From positions 1 through 64,000 of the forward strand of contig LPNG01000007.1 of NCBI GenBank assembly GCA_001543395.1: a DNA stretch of 64,000 nucleotides, written 5' to 3'. The notes under the pieces are model-generated. The model saw only the letters and a list, made by a program, of their open reading frames with translations, did not search any database and had not been told where the DNA came from. The translations under genes and the position numbers were made by a program. Source of the stretch: Candidatus Alcium sp. F082. GTDB lineage: Bacteria; Bacteroidota; Bacteroidia; Bacteroidales; F082. Below are positions 39,968-48,601 of this stretch, one piece after another. Each line of letters starts with the position of its first letter. The first letter of the stretch is position 1.

Positions 39968-40999
39968 ATGAAAGAAAGAATCGAAGAGATACTATCCCAG
40001 GTGCGTGACTTCCAGGCCGACAGCAAAGAGGCTTTGGAGAACTTCCGCATCACTTATTTGAGCAAGAAAGGTATCATTCCCGCCCTGTTTGCCGACTTCA
40101 AGAACGTGGCCCCTGAGCTCCGCAAGGAGATGGGCATGAAGCTCAACGAGCTGAAGAACGTCGTGCAGGACAAGGTGGAGGAGCAGTTACAGAAGTTTGA
40201 GAACCAGCATAGCAACGATGCCGGCTTCGACATGAGCATGCCCGCCGCCGAAATGAAGGGTGCCCGTCACCCGCTGTCGATCGTGCGCCGCGACATCAAC
40301 GAGATCTTCTCGCACCTCGGCTTCACCATTGCCGAAGGTCCCGAGATTGAGGACGACTACCACGTGTTCTCGGCCTTGAACTTCCCGCTCGACCACCCCG
40401 CCCGCGACATGCAGGACACCTTCTTCATCAGCAAGGAGCCCAATGTCAACAAGGCCTCGGATGTGCTGCTGCGCACCCACACCTCGAGTGTGCAGGTTCG
40501 CGTGATGGAAACCCACCAGCCGCCCATTCGTATCATCGCCCCTGGCCGTGTGTTCCGCAACGAGGCCATCTCGGCCCGCGCCCACTGCATCTTCCATCAG
40601 ATTGAGGGCCTCTACATCGACGAGAACGTCTCCTTTGCCGACTTGAAGCAGACCTTGTACCACTTCGTGCAGGAGTTCTTCGGCGAAGGCACCAAGGTGC
40701 GTTTCCGTCCGTCCTATTTTCCCTTCACCGAGACCTCGGCTGAGATGGACATCTCGTGCAACATCTGTGGTGGCAAGGGCTGCAACATCTGCAAGCACAC
40801 GGGTTGGGTTGAGATCTTGGGCTGTGGCATGTGCGACCCCAACATCCTCATCGCCAGTGGCATCGACCCGGAGAAATACACCGGCTTCGCCTTCGGTATG
40901 GGCGTGGAACGCATCGCCATGCTGAAATACGGCATCAACGACCTGCGCCTGTTCTTCGAGAACGACATGAAGTTCTTGGAGCAGTTTGAGCTGGCGTGA
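39968..40999 (+). CDS. pheS: Phenylalanine-tRNA ligase, alpha subunit
   Basis: 343 residues from the ATG at 39968. Class II synthetase motifs: motif 2 PGRVFRNEAISARAHCIFHQ and motif 3 GFAFGMGVERIAMLKYGIND. A cysteine cluster, CNICGGKGCNICKHTGW then CGMC near residue 265, replaces the plain loop of many bacteria and may bind zinc. It charges tRNA-Phe together with PheT, which is not in this window. Confidence 0.96.
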   Translation: MKERIEEILSQVRDFQADSKEALENFRITYLSKKGIIPALFADFKNVAPELRKEMGMKLNELKNVVQDKVEEQLQKFENQHSNDAGFDMSMPAAEMKGARHPLSIVRRDINEIFSHLGFTIAEGPEIEDDYHVFSALNFPLDHPARDMQDTFFISKEPNVNKASDVLLRTHTSSVQVRVMETHQPPIRIIAPGRVFRNEAISARAHCIFHQIEGLYIDENVSFADLKQTLYHFVQEFFGEGTKVRFRPSYFPFTETSAEMDISCNICGGKGCNICKHTGWVEILGCGMCDPNILIASGIDPEKYTGFAFGMGVERIAMLKYGINDLRLFFENDMKFLEQFELA

Positions 41000-41033
41000 G
41001 ATTGCCAAGAGTTAGCCTTAACCTTTTAATTAT

Positions 41034-42362
41034 TCAATCGAATAGATCGCCGTCATTCTTCGCGCGGGCTTCTTCGAATTTGGCTTTCATGGTCGGATTA
41101 TTGTAGGTTAGCTTCTTGATCGTTAAGTCTTCAGCTTTATCGTTAGCCAAGCGTAGGTTGTTTTCAGAACCAATTAATGCCTCCTTGATTTTTTGAAGAT
41201 GGTCAATGGATTTGTCGATTTCTTCAATGGCTTTTTGGAACTTCTCACTGGCCAGTCGGTAGTTTCTGCCAAATTTATCCTTGAAATCCAGCAACTGTTG
41301 CTCAAATTTGGTCACGTCAAGTGATTGACTTTGGGCTATAGCCAATTGGCGTTTATAGTCAAGGCTCTTTTTTGAGGTTTGAACCAGCAAGGTAATTAGT
41401 GGAATAAAGAACTGTGGACGGATGACATACATCTTCGGAAAACGATGCGAAACATCTACGATACCTGTGTTGTAAAGCTCGCTCTCGGGTTCAAGCAGAC
41501 TGACGAGCACAGCAAATTCACATTTTTTCGTGTTACGATCAGTGTCCAGTTTCTTGAAGAAATCCTCGTTTTTGTGTTTTGTTGACGTCTCATCCATCTC
41601 GTTTTTCATTTCAAACATGATAGAGACATATTCGATACCGTCTTCATAATCGCGGAAGATGAAATCACCTTTACTGCCGCTTGAAGCGTCATTGTCCTTT
41701 TCAAAATAAGCGTTTGGGAAAAGCGGACGCACGCGGTTGAATTCTGTACTGCAGTGTATCTCGAGTGTTTCACCCACCATCTTTGTCGACATCTTGGTTT
41801 TCAAGTCTTTATAATAATCCACCTGATCTTGGGCGTTTTTAAGCTTTCCTTCATATTGTTCCTTCAATACCGCCATTTTCGAGTCAGCCTCCATCTTTTG
41901 CGCTTGAACGTCTGATTTCAGTTTGGTGATTTCCACGTCTTTCTGGTTCAGCACGCTTTGTGCCTTCTGACGCACTTCCATCACAGCCAGCTGCTGCTGA
42001 TTGTTGCTTTGGGCGATTTGTGCGCGCAGCTCATTGATGGTTTTGTCTTTTTCGGCCAAAGCCAAATCCAGTTCTGATTTTTTTTGTTGGCCTATGTTTT
42101 GCAAGTCCTTCTTGAGTTGTGTGATCTCCAATTCCTTGCGGCTCAAGTCTTGGTCTTTTTTGCCAAGTTCCATCAGATAGCTTTTCTCCAGCTTGGCTTC
42201 TGCTGTTTGCTGTTCTGCAAGATGCTGTTGGTGTAACTCTTGCAATCGACGATTTACTTCCGAAGCGAACTCGGCGTTTTTCACTTGATTGACAATGGAG
42301 GCGTAGTCGGCCTCGTCAACCGAGAAAACACTTCCGCATTTGGGACATTTCAGTTCTTTCAT
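41034..42362 (-). CDS. DUF2130 coiled-coil protein
   Basis: 442 residues. A short N-terminal zinc-ribbon-like start ([19 protein letters not shown]), about 160 residues of coiled coil ([20 protein letters not shown]), then the DUF2130 domain with its [20 protein letters not shown] and [20 protein letters not shown] core, reminiscent of nuclease-type restriction domains. A second coiled coil near the C-terminus follows. Family function is unsettled; DNA metabolism is suggested by the fold resemblance only. Convergent with pheS. Confidence 0.85.
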   Translation of the reverse strand: MKELKCPKCGSVFSVDEADYASIVNQVKNAEFASEVNRRLQELHQQHLAEQQTAEAKLEKSYLMELGKKDQDLSRKELEITQLKKDLQNIGQQKKSELDLALAEKDKTINELRAQIAQSNNQQQLAVMEVRQKAQSVLNQKDVEITKLKSDVQAQKMEADSKMAVLKEQYEGKLKNAQDQVDYYKDLKTKMSTKMVGETLEIHCSTEFNRVRPLFPNAYFEKDNDASSGSKGDFIFRDYEDGIEYVSIMFEMKNEMDETSTKHKNEDFFKKLDTDRNTKKCEFAVLVSLLEPESELYNTGIVDVSHRFPKMYVIRPQFFIPLITLLVQTSKKSLDYKRQLAIAQSQSLDVTKFEQQLLDFKDKFGRNYRLASEKFQKAIEEIDKSIDHLQKIKEALIGSENNLRLANDKAEDLTIKKLTYNNPTMKAKFEEARAKNDGDLFD

Positions 42363-42385
42363 AGCGTTATTGTTGTTTTTGTTTT

Positions 42386-43051
42386 TTATTCTCCTCTCAC
42401 CGTCCTATTCAGCCATTGGCAGAAGTCCTTCGTTTTCTCGAACTCACTCAGCACCCAGTCGACGAGGTGCGGGTCGGAGAGGCGCTTGTCGGGGAGGTCT
42501 TGCACCACGAGCCAGTCGCGTTGCTTGAAGAGCTCGGCCTGAGGGTGGTCCTTGGGGTAGCCGTTGGGCACGCGTTTCATGGCGTGGCTGGTGTCCAAGT
42601 CAAATCCTTTGGCTTTGGCGATGGCCTCCACCAAGGGTTCGCCGTTGAAGAGAATCTCGTCGCGGATGGTCTTCAGCATGGTCGTGTCGGGCATGTACAT
42701 CCCCGTGCAGAGCATGTTGTGGCCAAGATATTCCGACTCCTTAGCTTCCAGGTGAAAGTAGTAGCCGCTCAGCATCGATTTCTTACCTTCGGGACAAACG
42801 AATACGCCAAAGTGGGTCTTATAAGGCCGTTTGTCGGGCGAGAAGCGCGTGTCGCGGTAGAAGCGGTAGGTGCAGTCCTTCAGGGTCAGGCCCTTGCAGT
42901 TGTCGTCGAACTTCTGCACACCGGCGATGATTTGCTCAGCTAAGGCGTTGAAGTTGGCCTGTGCCGTTTGGTATTGTTTCTTGTGCTCCTGGAACCAAGG
43001 GCGGTTGTTGTTGTGTAGGACGTCGTTGAGGAATGTTAGGATCTCTTCCAT
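42386..43051 (-). CDS. DUF2461 family protein
   Basis: 221 residues. Opening [20 protein letters not shown] and the [20 protein letters not shown] segment near residue 65 are the family marks. Cytoplasmic, no catalytic motif known. A TATATTTG box lies 14 bases before the ATG. Function unknown. Confidence 0.9.
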   Translation of the reverse strand: MEEILTFLNDVLHNNNRPWFQEHKKQYQTAQANFNALAEQIIAGVQKFDDNCKGLTLKDCTYRFYRDTRFSPDKRPYKTHFGVFVCPEGKKSMLSGYYFHLEAKESEYLGHNMLCTGMYMPDTTMLKTIRDEILFNGEPLVEAIAKAKGFDLDTSHAMKRVPNGYPKDHPQAELFKQRDWLVVQDLPDKRLSDPHLVDWVLSEFEKTKDFCQWLNRTVRGE

Positions 43052-43065
43052 GGATGAATTTTTTG

Positions 43066-43073
43066 CAAATATA
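43066..43073 (-). promoter_or_regulatory. -7 box of the DUF2461 gene
   Basis: TATATTTG on the minus strand, within the short spacer after the MATE gene. Confidence 0.5.
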
Positions 43074-43078
43074 CGGAT

Positions 43079-44392
43079 TTATTCTGCACCGAACACGGCC
43101 TTTTTCGCCATCAAGGTCATGCTCAGACCACGTGCCACCATAAATAACAGGAAAGCAATCCATAGACCGTGGTTGCCAAAACAGGGCATTAATAATAAGG
43201 TGGCGGGCAGGAACACGCCGACGGCCGAAATGAGCATGGTGTTGCGGATGGCACGCGCCGCCGTGGCACCGATGTAGACGCCATCCCATAGGAAGGCAGC
43301 AAAGGTGATGAGCGGGATGGCAGCGAGGTAGATATGGTAAGGCTGGGCCATGGGGATGATGCCCGGCTGGTCGCTGACGAGGCCGATGAACCAATCGGGG
43401 AAGAGGGCATAAAGCACCGTGAAAGGCAAGGCGATGAAGAAGCCCCAAAGGAACAGCAGTTTGACGGTCTGGCGAAGCTGCTTGCCGTCGTGCGCACCTG
43501 TGAAACGCCCCACCAAGGCCTCGCCCGCATAGGCAAAGCCGTCGGTGAAGTAAGAGAAGATGTAGAAGAACTGCATCAGGATCATGTTAACGGCCAGCAT
43601 GTCGTCGCCGAGTTTGGCCGACTGGTTGTTGAAAAAGGCGATGCTAAGCACCAAGAGGATGCTGCGGATCATGAAGTCGGCATTCACCTTGAAGAAACGC
43701 TTCAGTTTGTCGCTTTGCAGCAGCAATACCCGCCTGACGGGGATGAGTTGATGGCGGAACTTGACGAGGAGGAAGATGACAGCGGTCAGTAGGCCGCAGT
43801 ATTGCGCGATGACAGTGCCCAAGGCCACCCCTGTGACGCCCATGCCCATGGCGTTGACGAAGACGATGCTCAAAACGATGTTGACCACATTGGTCAGGAT
43901 GGCGATAATCATGGGGATGGTGGTGTTTTGCATGCCGATGTACCATCCGTTGAAGGCATAGAGGCAGAGCACCGCGGGTGCCGCCCAGATGCGTACCCTG
44001 AAATAGGTGGCGGTATGGGCCAACACCTCCTCGCTGCCGTGAAGTAGCTTCATGCTGAGCCATTCCACGGGACCTTGAAGCGAAAGCACTAAAATGGTAG
44101 CAATCAAAGCAATGCATAGGGAGCGATAGAGCGAATAGGCCATCTCGGTACGGTCGTTGGCGCCATAGGCCTGTGCCGTGAACCCCGTCGTGCCCGCCCG
44201 CATGAAGCTGAAAATGGAATACATCACGCTGAAGATGGTACCACCCAAGCCGATGGCGCCGATGTAGGCGATGCTATCCTGATGGCCCATCAGCATCATG
44301 TCGACGAAGCCCAGCAGCGGCACGGTGATGTTGCTGATGATGTTGGGTACGGCGAGCTTCAGTATCGAGCGGTTGAGCGAGTCTTTGCGCAT
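43079..44392 (-). CDS. MATE-family efflux transporter
   Basis: 437 residues with twelve predicted helices in two halves. The first helix contains VDMMLMGHQDSIAYIGAIGL, the usual MATE opening, and the middle has AFNGWYIGMQNTTIPMIIAI. It exports drugs or metabolites in exchange for Na+ or H+. Divergent from the EFR1-type gene, with both -7 boxes in the 68-base spacer. Confidence 0.92.
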   Translation of the reverse strand: MRKDSLNRSILKLAVPNIISNITVPLLGFVDMMLMGHQDSIAYIGAIGLGGTIFSVMYSIFSFMRAGTTGFTAQAYGANDRTEMAYSLYRSLCIALIATILVLSLQGPVEWLSMKLLHGSEEVLAHTATYFRVRIWAAPAVLCLYAFNGWYIGMQNTTIPMIIAILTNVVNIVLSIVFVNAMGMGVTGVALGTVIAQYCGLLTAVIFLLVKFRHQLIPVRRVLLLQSDKLKRFFKVNADFMIRSILLVLSIAFFNNQSAKLGDDMLAVNMILMQFFYIFSYFTDGFAYAGEALVGRFTGAHDGKQLRQTVKLLFLWGFFIALPFTVLYALFPDWFIGLVSDQPGIIPMAQPYHIYLAAIPLITFAAFLWDGVYIGATAARAIRNTMLISAVGVFLPATLLLMPCFGNHGLWIAFLLFMVARGLSMTLMAKKAVFGAE

Positions 44393-44411
44393 GGGGATGA
44401 TGTTGAGATTG

Positions 44412-44419
44412 CAAAAGTA
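44412..44419 (-). promoter_or_regulatory. -7 box of the MATE gene
   Basis: TACTTTTG on the minus strand, 19 bases before the ATG. Confidence 0.55.
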
Positions 44420-44431
44420 CTACATTCTTCC

Positions 44432-44439
44432 TATTTTTG
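44432..44439 (+). promoter_or_regulatory. -7 box of the EFR1 gene
   Basis: TATTTTTG, 21 bases before the ATG at 44461. Confidence 0.55.
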
Positions 44440-44460
44440 CGGTATCAAATATTTGGAATT

Positions 44461-45249
44461 ATGATCTTTTATTTCTCTGGTTGTGGCAACAGCCGTCATG
44501 TGGCAGAAACGATTGCCGCAGGTATCAACGACACTTTAACCTTTATCCCCGAAGCGGCTCGAGAAGGCCGTTATGAATACACTTTGGCCGAAGGCGAAAG
44601 GCTTGGCTTTGTGTTTCCCATCTATTCTTGGGCACCGCCGAAGTTGGTGCTTGACTTTGTAAAGAAATTGACTGTTAAGGTCCCTGAGCCTGTCGAAGGG
44701 CCGACCTCGAAGCCTTACATTTATTTCGCCTGCACCTGTGGCGACAATTGTGGCCTGACGGAAAAGGTCTTCCGAAAGGCTTTGGAAGAAAAAGGCTGGT
44801 CACTTTCAGCGTGTTTTAGCGTGCAAATGCCCGAAACTTACATCGGCATGGCAGGTTTTAAACTCGATACTCCTGAAAACGCCCAGCTGAAAATTGAAAG
44901 GGCGGACGACATGTTAAGGAAGAATATCTCACGCCTCGTCAATAGGGAAGGTTTTTCAGAAATGGTCGTAGGCAGTTTGGCATGGCTCAAGACCTACTTG
45001 GTAAATCCTGGTTTCAACCGCTCGGCCACCGACGACAGCAAGTATCACGTCACCGAGGCCTGTATTCACTGTGGCAAGTGCGCTGAGGTATGTCCGTTGA
45101 AGAACATCACCATGGAAGACAGCCGCCCGAAATGGAATGGCAACTGCACGATGTGCATGGCGTGCTACCACCATTGTCCTGTGAATGCTATCCAATATGG
45201 CAAGGCGACGGAAGGGAAGGGGCAGTACTACTTTGGAATAAAAGGATAA
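44461..45249 (+). CDS. EFR1-type flavodoxin-ferredoxin fusion
   Basis: 262 residues from the ATG at 44461. The N-terminal flavodoxin-like domain begins MIFYFSGCGNSRHVAETIAA, the FMN phosphate loop with GCG instead of the common GTG. The C-terminal part has two 4Fe-4S cysteine sets, CIHCGKCAEVCP near residue 200 and CTMCMACYHHCP near 230. It probably shuttles electrons. Residues about 73-81 (VPEPVEGP) are encoded by a 24-base element that also occurs inside the HAD gene at 51455; the frame is kept. Confidence 0.85.
   Translation: MIFYFSGCGNSRHVAETIAAGINDTLTFIPEAAREGRYEYTLAEGERLGFVFPIYSWAPPKLVLDFVKKLTVKVPEPVEGPTSKPYIYFACTCGDNCGLTEKVFRKALEEKGWSLSACFSVQMPETYIGMAGFKLDTPENAQLKIERADDMLRKNISRLVNREGFSEMVVGSLAWLKTYLVNPGFNRSATDDSKYHVTEACIHCGKCAEVCPLKNITMEDSRPKWNGNCTMCMACYHHCPVNAIQYGKATEGKGQYYFGIKG
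44680..44703. repeat. 24-bp CCCTGAGCCTGTCGAAGGG element in EFR1
   Basis: Imperfect palindrome with GGTCCCT / AGGGCC ends, 23 of 24 bases identical to 51455-51478. Here it encodes PEPVEG in the sense direction. Confidence 0.75.
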
Positions 45250-45270
45250 TTTGAAATCGGAATTTCTTAG

Positions 45271-45278
45271 TATCTTTG
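45271..45278 (+). promoter_or_regulatory. -7 box of the T9SS cargo gene
   Basis: TATCTTTG, 35 bases before the ATG at 45314. Confidence 0.6.
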
Positions 45279-45313
45279 CCTCCGTAAAACATTCATTATC
45301 AAAAATAAAAACT

Positions 45314-46819
45314 ATGAAAAACAAACATTTTACTTTGCTTGCTCTACTCGGCATCGTGTTGGCATGTTGCTCTGTTAATGCTTTCTCACAATGTGTGATC
45401 CCCATCGCCCCTGGACAGTCTTACATCGAAGATTTCCAATCGGGGGAGATGGAATGCTGGACGGTAGAGACGACGAGTTCGGCCACTTGGGCGGTGATGC
45501 AAGGTACGGGCTCCAACGTGGTGGCTTTCCAAAATGCTTCCGCTGGCGATGAGGCACGTTTGGTGTCGCCCACCTTCGACTTGACGGGTAGCAACAATGC
45601 CACCTTCAGCTTCTCATACGCCATGATGGCCCTTTATCCTCCTTACGATGAGCTCACGGTGAGTTATCGCACCTCCCCTTCCGACAGCTGGCACCAACTG
45701 GCCACTTATAGCCTCAGCGACTGGGCGAATACTTTCGATGCCTCGTTTGCGTTGGACGACCTGAGCTCTACCTTCCAGGTATCGTTCCTAGGACATTGCA
45801 ACGGCGGATACTATATCTTTGTTGACGATATTGAGATTGTCTCAGCAGGCGGTTGTGCCCGTCCTGTGAATCTGAGTGCCACCGAAATCACTACTACCAC
45901 AGCCCTTCTTGGTTGGTCGACAGTGGGCAACGAAGAGAAATGGACGATTGAATTGAACGGTCATCCGAGGACGGTCGAAGCCCAGCCTTATCTGGACGAG
46001 GATCTGGAACCGAATACCGAATACGTTTTCCGCGTCAAAGCTATTTGTGGCGAAGGGATGGAGTCGGAATGGTCGCAGCCTATCACCTTCAAGACAATGT
46101 GTGACGTTATTGTCGTGACGGACGAGCTGCCTTATTACGACGACTTTGAGGCCTTTGAAGATTTCGTGTGCTGGCGTAATGAGATCCTCTCCGGTGAGGA
46201 CGGTTGGGTGGTTGACCCCGGTTATCTCATCCCCAACAACACGGCTTTCTTCATCTGGCTGGGTGATGAGGCCATGCTCATCTCGGGCTCGTTAGACATC
46301 ACTGCCGTTACTAACCCGATACTGTCTTTCAAGCACAGGCAGCGTGCGTTGGGTCAATTTGTGGATGAGTTGTCAGTTTGGTATGCCACATCCTTAGACG
46401 ATTATTGGCATCTCCTTGGAGAATACACCTATGCCTGCGAGGACTGGGAGACCATCACCTTTGCCTTGCCCGAGGCTTCGGATTCCTATCTCATCGGCTT
46501 CAAGGCCAAGTCGAATGAGGCTGATGGCGTATATGTTGACGACGTGTATGTGGGCAACAACCCAGATGTCGGCGTCGACGAGCATGCTGCTTTGGTCGCC
46601 ACAGTCAGCCCCAATCCCACCAATGGAATAGTCACCTTGTCAGCCAATGTAGCCAAGGGCGATGTCGCAGTTTTTGACATGATGGGCAAGCAGGTGCTGA
46701 CGGCTACGGTCGTCGAAGGTCGCGCCGACATAGACCTTAGCGCTTTTGCCAAGGGTGTTTATATGGCCCGCGTCTCGAGCGAAATCGGCACGCGCACCAT
46801 CAAGTTGGTGAAGGAATAA
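45314..46819 (+). CDS. Secreted multidomain protein with T9SS tail
   Basis: 501 residues from the ATG at 45314; the track start is a TTG before the promoter. Order: signal peptide; a choice-of-anchor-J/MAM-like beta domain (SYIEDFQSGEMECWTVETTS); a fibronectin type III domain (ARPVNLSATEITTTTALLGW); a second anchor-J-like domain (YYDDFEAFEDFVCWRNEILS); and a type A sorting domain (ATVSPNPTNGIVTLSANVAK to TIKLVKE). Likely a surface adhesin or accessory to polymer degradation. It ends five bases from the convergent acyl-CoA synthetase gene. Confidence 0.85.
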   Translation: MKNKHFTLLALLGIVLACCSVNAFSQCVIPIAPGQSYIEDFQSGEMECWTVETTSSATWAVMQGTGSNVVAFQNASAGDEARLVSPTFDLTGSNNATFSFSYAMMALYPPYDELTVSYRTSPSDSWHQLATYSLSDWANTFDASFALDDLSSTFQVSFLGHCNGGYYIFVDDIEIVSAGGCARPVNLSATEITTTTALLGWSTVGNEEKWTIELNGHPRTVEAQPYLDEDLEPNTEYVFRVKAICGEGMESEWSQPITFKTMCDVIVVTDELPYYDDFEAFEDFVCWRNEILSGEDGWVVDPGYLIPNNTAFFIWLGDEAMLISGSLDITAVTNPILSFKHRQRALGQFVDELSVWYATSLDDYWHLLGEYTYACEDWETITFALPEASDSYLIGFKAKSNEADGVYVDDVYVGNNPDVGVDEHAALVATVSPNPTNGIVTLSANVAKGDVAVFDMMGKQVLTATVVEGRADIDLSAFAKGVYMARVSSEIGTRTIKLVKE

Positions 46820-46824
46820 TACCG

Positions 46825-48486
46825 TTAAGAGTACAAGAATCTTCTGATACTACGCTTGGGTGTCTTCTCAAACTCCTTGTCGACAAGGACGATGGAAGAC
46901 ACCTTTGAGTATGCGGGCAGCATGGCGTTCAATGCAGCGAGGTTCTCGTTCATCAACTCGTCCATGCTCTTGTCTTGCAGGTCGTATTTCTCGTCGGGAT
47001 AAACAAGGGCTACGATCTTGCCTTGGCGACCCACCACAAGCGACTCGACCACACCAGGCAGGTTGTTCACCTTGTCCTCGATCTCTTCGGGATAGATGTT
47101 CTGACCGTTGGAGCTCAGGATCATGGCTTTTGAACGACCTTTGATAAACAGCAAGCCCTTCTTGTTCAAGGTGCCGAGGTCGCCCGTGTGCAGCCAGCCC
47201 TCATCGTCGATGGCGGCACGGGTGGCTTCTTCGTTCTTGTAATAACCCATCATCACGTGTTCGCCACGGAACAGGATCTCACCGACCACATTCTCCGGGT
47301 CGGGCGAGTCGATCTTCAGCTCGTTGCGGGTGACACATGAGCCGCAGCATCCCAGCGTCTCGTTATACCAGTGTTCGTAGCAGATGAGTGGTCCGGCCTC
47401 GGTCATGCCATAGCCCACCACGAAGGGGAACTTGATGCGGCGGAACACCTTCTCCACCTCCGCGTTGATGGCAGCACCACCCGTGATGAGCCAGATGAGG
47501 TTGCCTCCGAAGGCTTCCATCAGCTGCTTGTAAATGGTCTTCTCCACGATCTTGCAGAGCAAGGGCGTATGCCACAGGAACTTCACCATGGGTTTGTTCA
47601 AGGCTGGGAAGATCTTCGCTTTGAAGATTTTCTCGAGCACCAACGGCACGGTGAGGATCATATAGGGTTTGGTCTCTTTGTAGGCCTTCAGTAGTACCGA
47701 CGGTGAAGGCGTCTTGCTTAGGAAATAGACATGGCAGCCGCCAGCAATTTGGTAAAGGAACTCGATCGTCATGCCGAACATATGGGAAAGGGGGAGCATG
47801 CACACTTCGGTCCAGCCGGCATGGTTGGGGATGGTCTCCTGGCTGTATTGCACGTTGGCAGAGATGGCGCGATACGACAACATGACGCCCTTAGGCGCGC
47901 TGGTGGTGCCTGAGGTGTAGTTGATGATCATCAGCTCATCGAGGTTGTCGGTGGGCAGGTTGACATCCGCCTTGGTGAAGCCGTTGGGGTATCTTTCGTT
48001 GAAGAGCTTTTCAGCGTCTTCTTTGACGGTATTCAGTTGCTCGTCTTTGGTATAAAGGACACGAAACTGTTCCGTTCCGATGGCGATTTGTATGTTAGGC
48101 ATCTTGTCGGGATGGAGTCGTTTCCATACCGCGGGACCGACGAAGATGGCTTTGGCGTCGGAGTGGGTGACGAGGTTCTCGATGTCGCTCTCGACGAAGG
48201 CATCCATGATGGATACTACCACACCACGGTTGGCGGCGATAGCCAGGAAGGCGATGGCCCAGTTGGCGCAGTTCTTCGAGCAGATGGCGATCTTGTCGCC
48301 TGCTTTCAAGCCTGCCACTTCGAGCATGGCCTGTACCTGCATCATCTTGGTGCCCATCTCACCGTAGGTATAACTCGTGACGTCGTCGTAGTCGGTCAGA
48401 GCGGGTTCGTCCCAGTTTTTAGGAAGGTTCTCGTTGAAATATTCAAAGAAATGCTTAGTGGGTGCTAAAGGTTTTGTTGCTTTCAT
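46825..48486 (-). CDS. Long-chain acyl-CoA synthetase (AMP-binding)
   Basis: 553 residues from the ATG at 48486; the track start runs into upstream DNA. Adenylate-forming motifs: the P-loop-like INYTSGTTSAPKGVMLSYR, VGYGMTEAGPLICYEHWY, and WLHTGDLGTLNKKGLLFIKG followed by RSKAMILSSNGQNIYPEEIE. It activates fatty acids with ATP and CoA at the membrane. It has its own promoter, divergent from the GH92 gene. Confidence 0.93.
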   Translation of the reverse strand: MKATKPLAPTKHFFEYFNENLPKNWDEPALTDYDDVTSYTYGEMGTKMMQVQAMLEVAGLKAGDKIAICSKNCANWAIAFLAIAANRGVVVSIMDAFVESDIENLVTHSDAKAIFVGPAVWKRLHPDKMPNIQIAIGTEQFRVLYTKDEQLNTVKEDAEKLFNERYPNGFTKADVNLPTDNLDELMIINYTSGTTSAPKGVMLSYRAISANVQYSQETIPNHAGWTEVCMLPLSHMFGMTIEFLYQIAGGCHVYFLSKTPSPSVLLKAYKETKPYMILTVPLVLEKIFKAKIFPALNKPMVKFLWHTPLLCKIVEKTIYKQLMEAFGGNLIWLITGGAAINAEVEKVFRRIKFPFVVGYGMTEAGPLICYEHWYNETLGCCGSCVTRNELKIDSPDPENVVGEILFRGEHVMMGYYKNEEATRAAIDDEGWLHTGDLGTLNKKGLLFIKGRSKAMILSSNGQNIYPEEIEDKVNNLPGVVESLVVGRQGKIVALVYPDEKYDLQDKSMDELMNENLAALNAMLPAYSKVSSIVLVDKEFEKTPKRSIRRFLYS

Positions 48487-48513
48487 AGTATGATGATTGA
48501 AAATTTGAAAGTG

Positions 48514-48521
48514 CAAAGATA
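48514..48521 (-). promoter_or_regulatory. -7 box of the acyl-CoA synthetase gene
   Basis: TATCTTTG on the minus strand, 27 bases before the ATG. Confidence 0.6.
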
Positions 48522-48573
48522 AGAAATGTTTTGTTTTGTTGAAAAAAGTATTGTGTTTTGTGAGGCGAAGCAC

Positions 48574-48581
48574 TACTTTTG
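48574..48581 (+). promoter_or_regulatory. -7 box of the GH92 gene
   Basis: TACTTTTG, eight bases before an in-frame ATG at 48590 and 20 before that at 48602. Confidence 0.55.
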
Positions 48582-48601
48582 CCCATGAAATGCAAAAGAC
48601 A

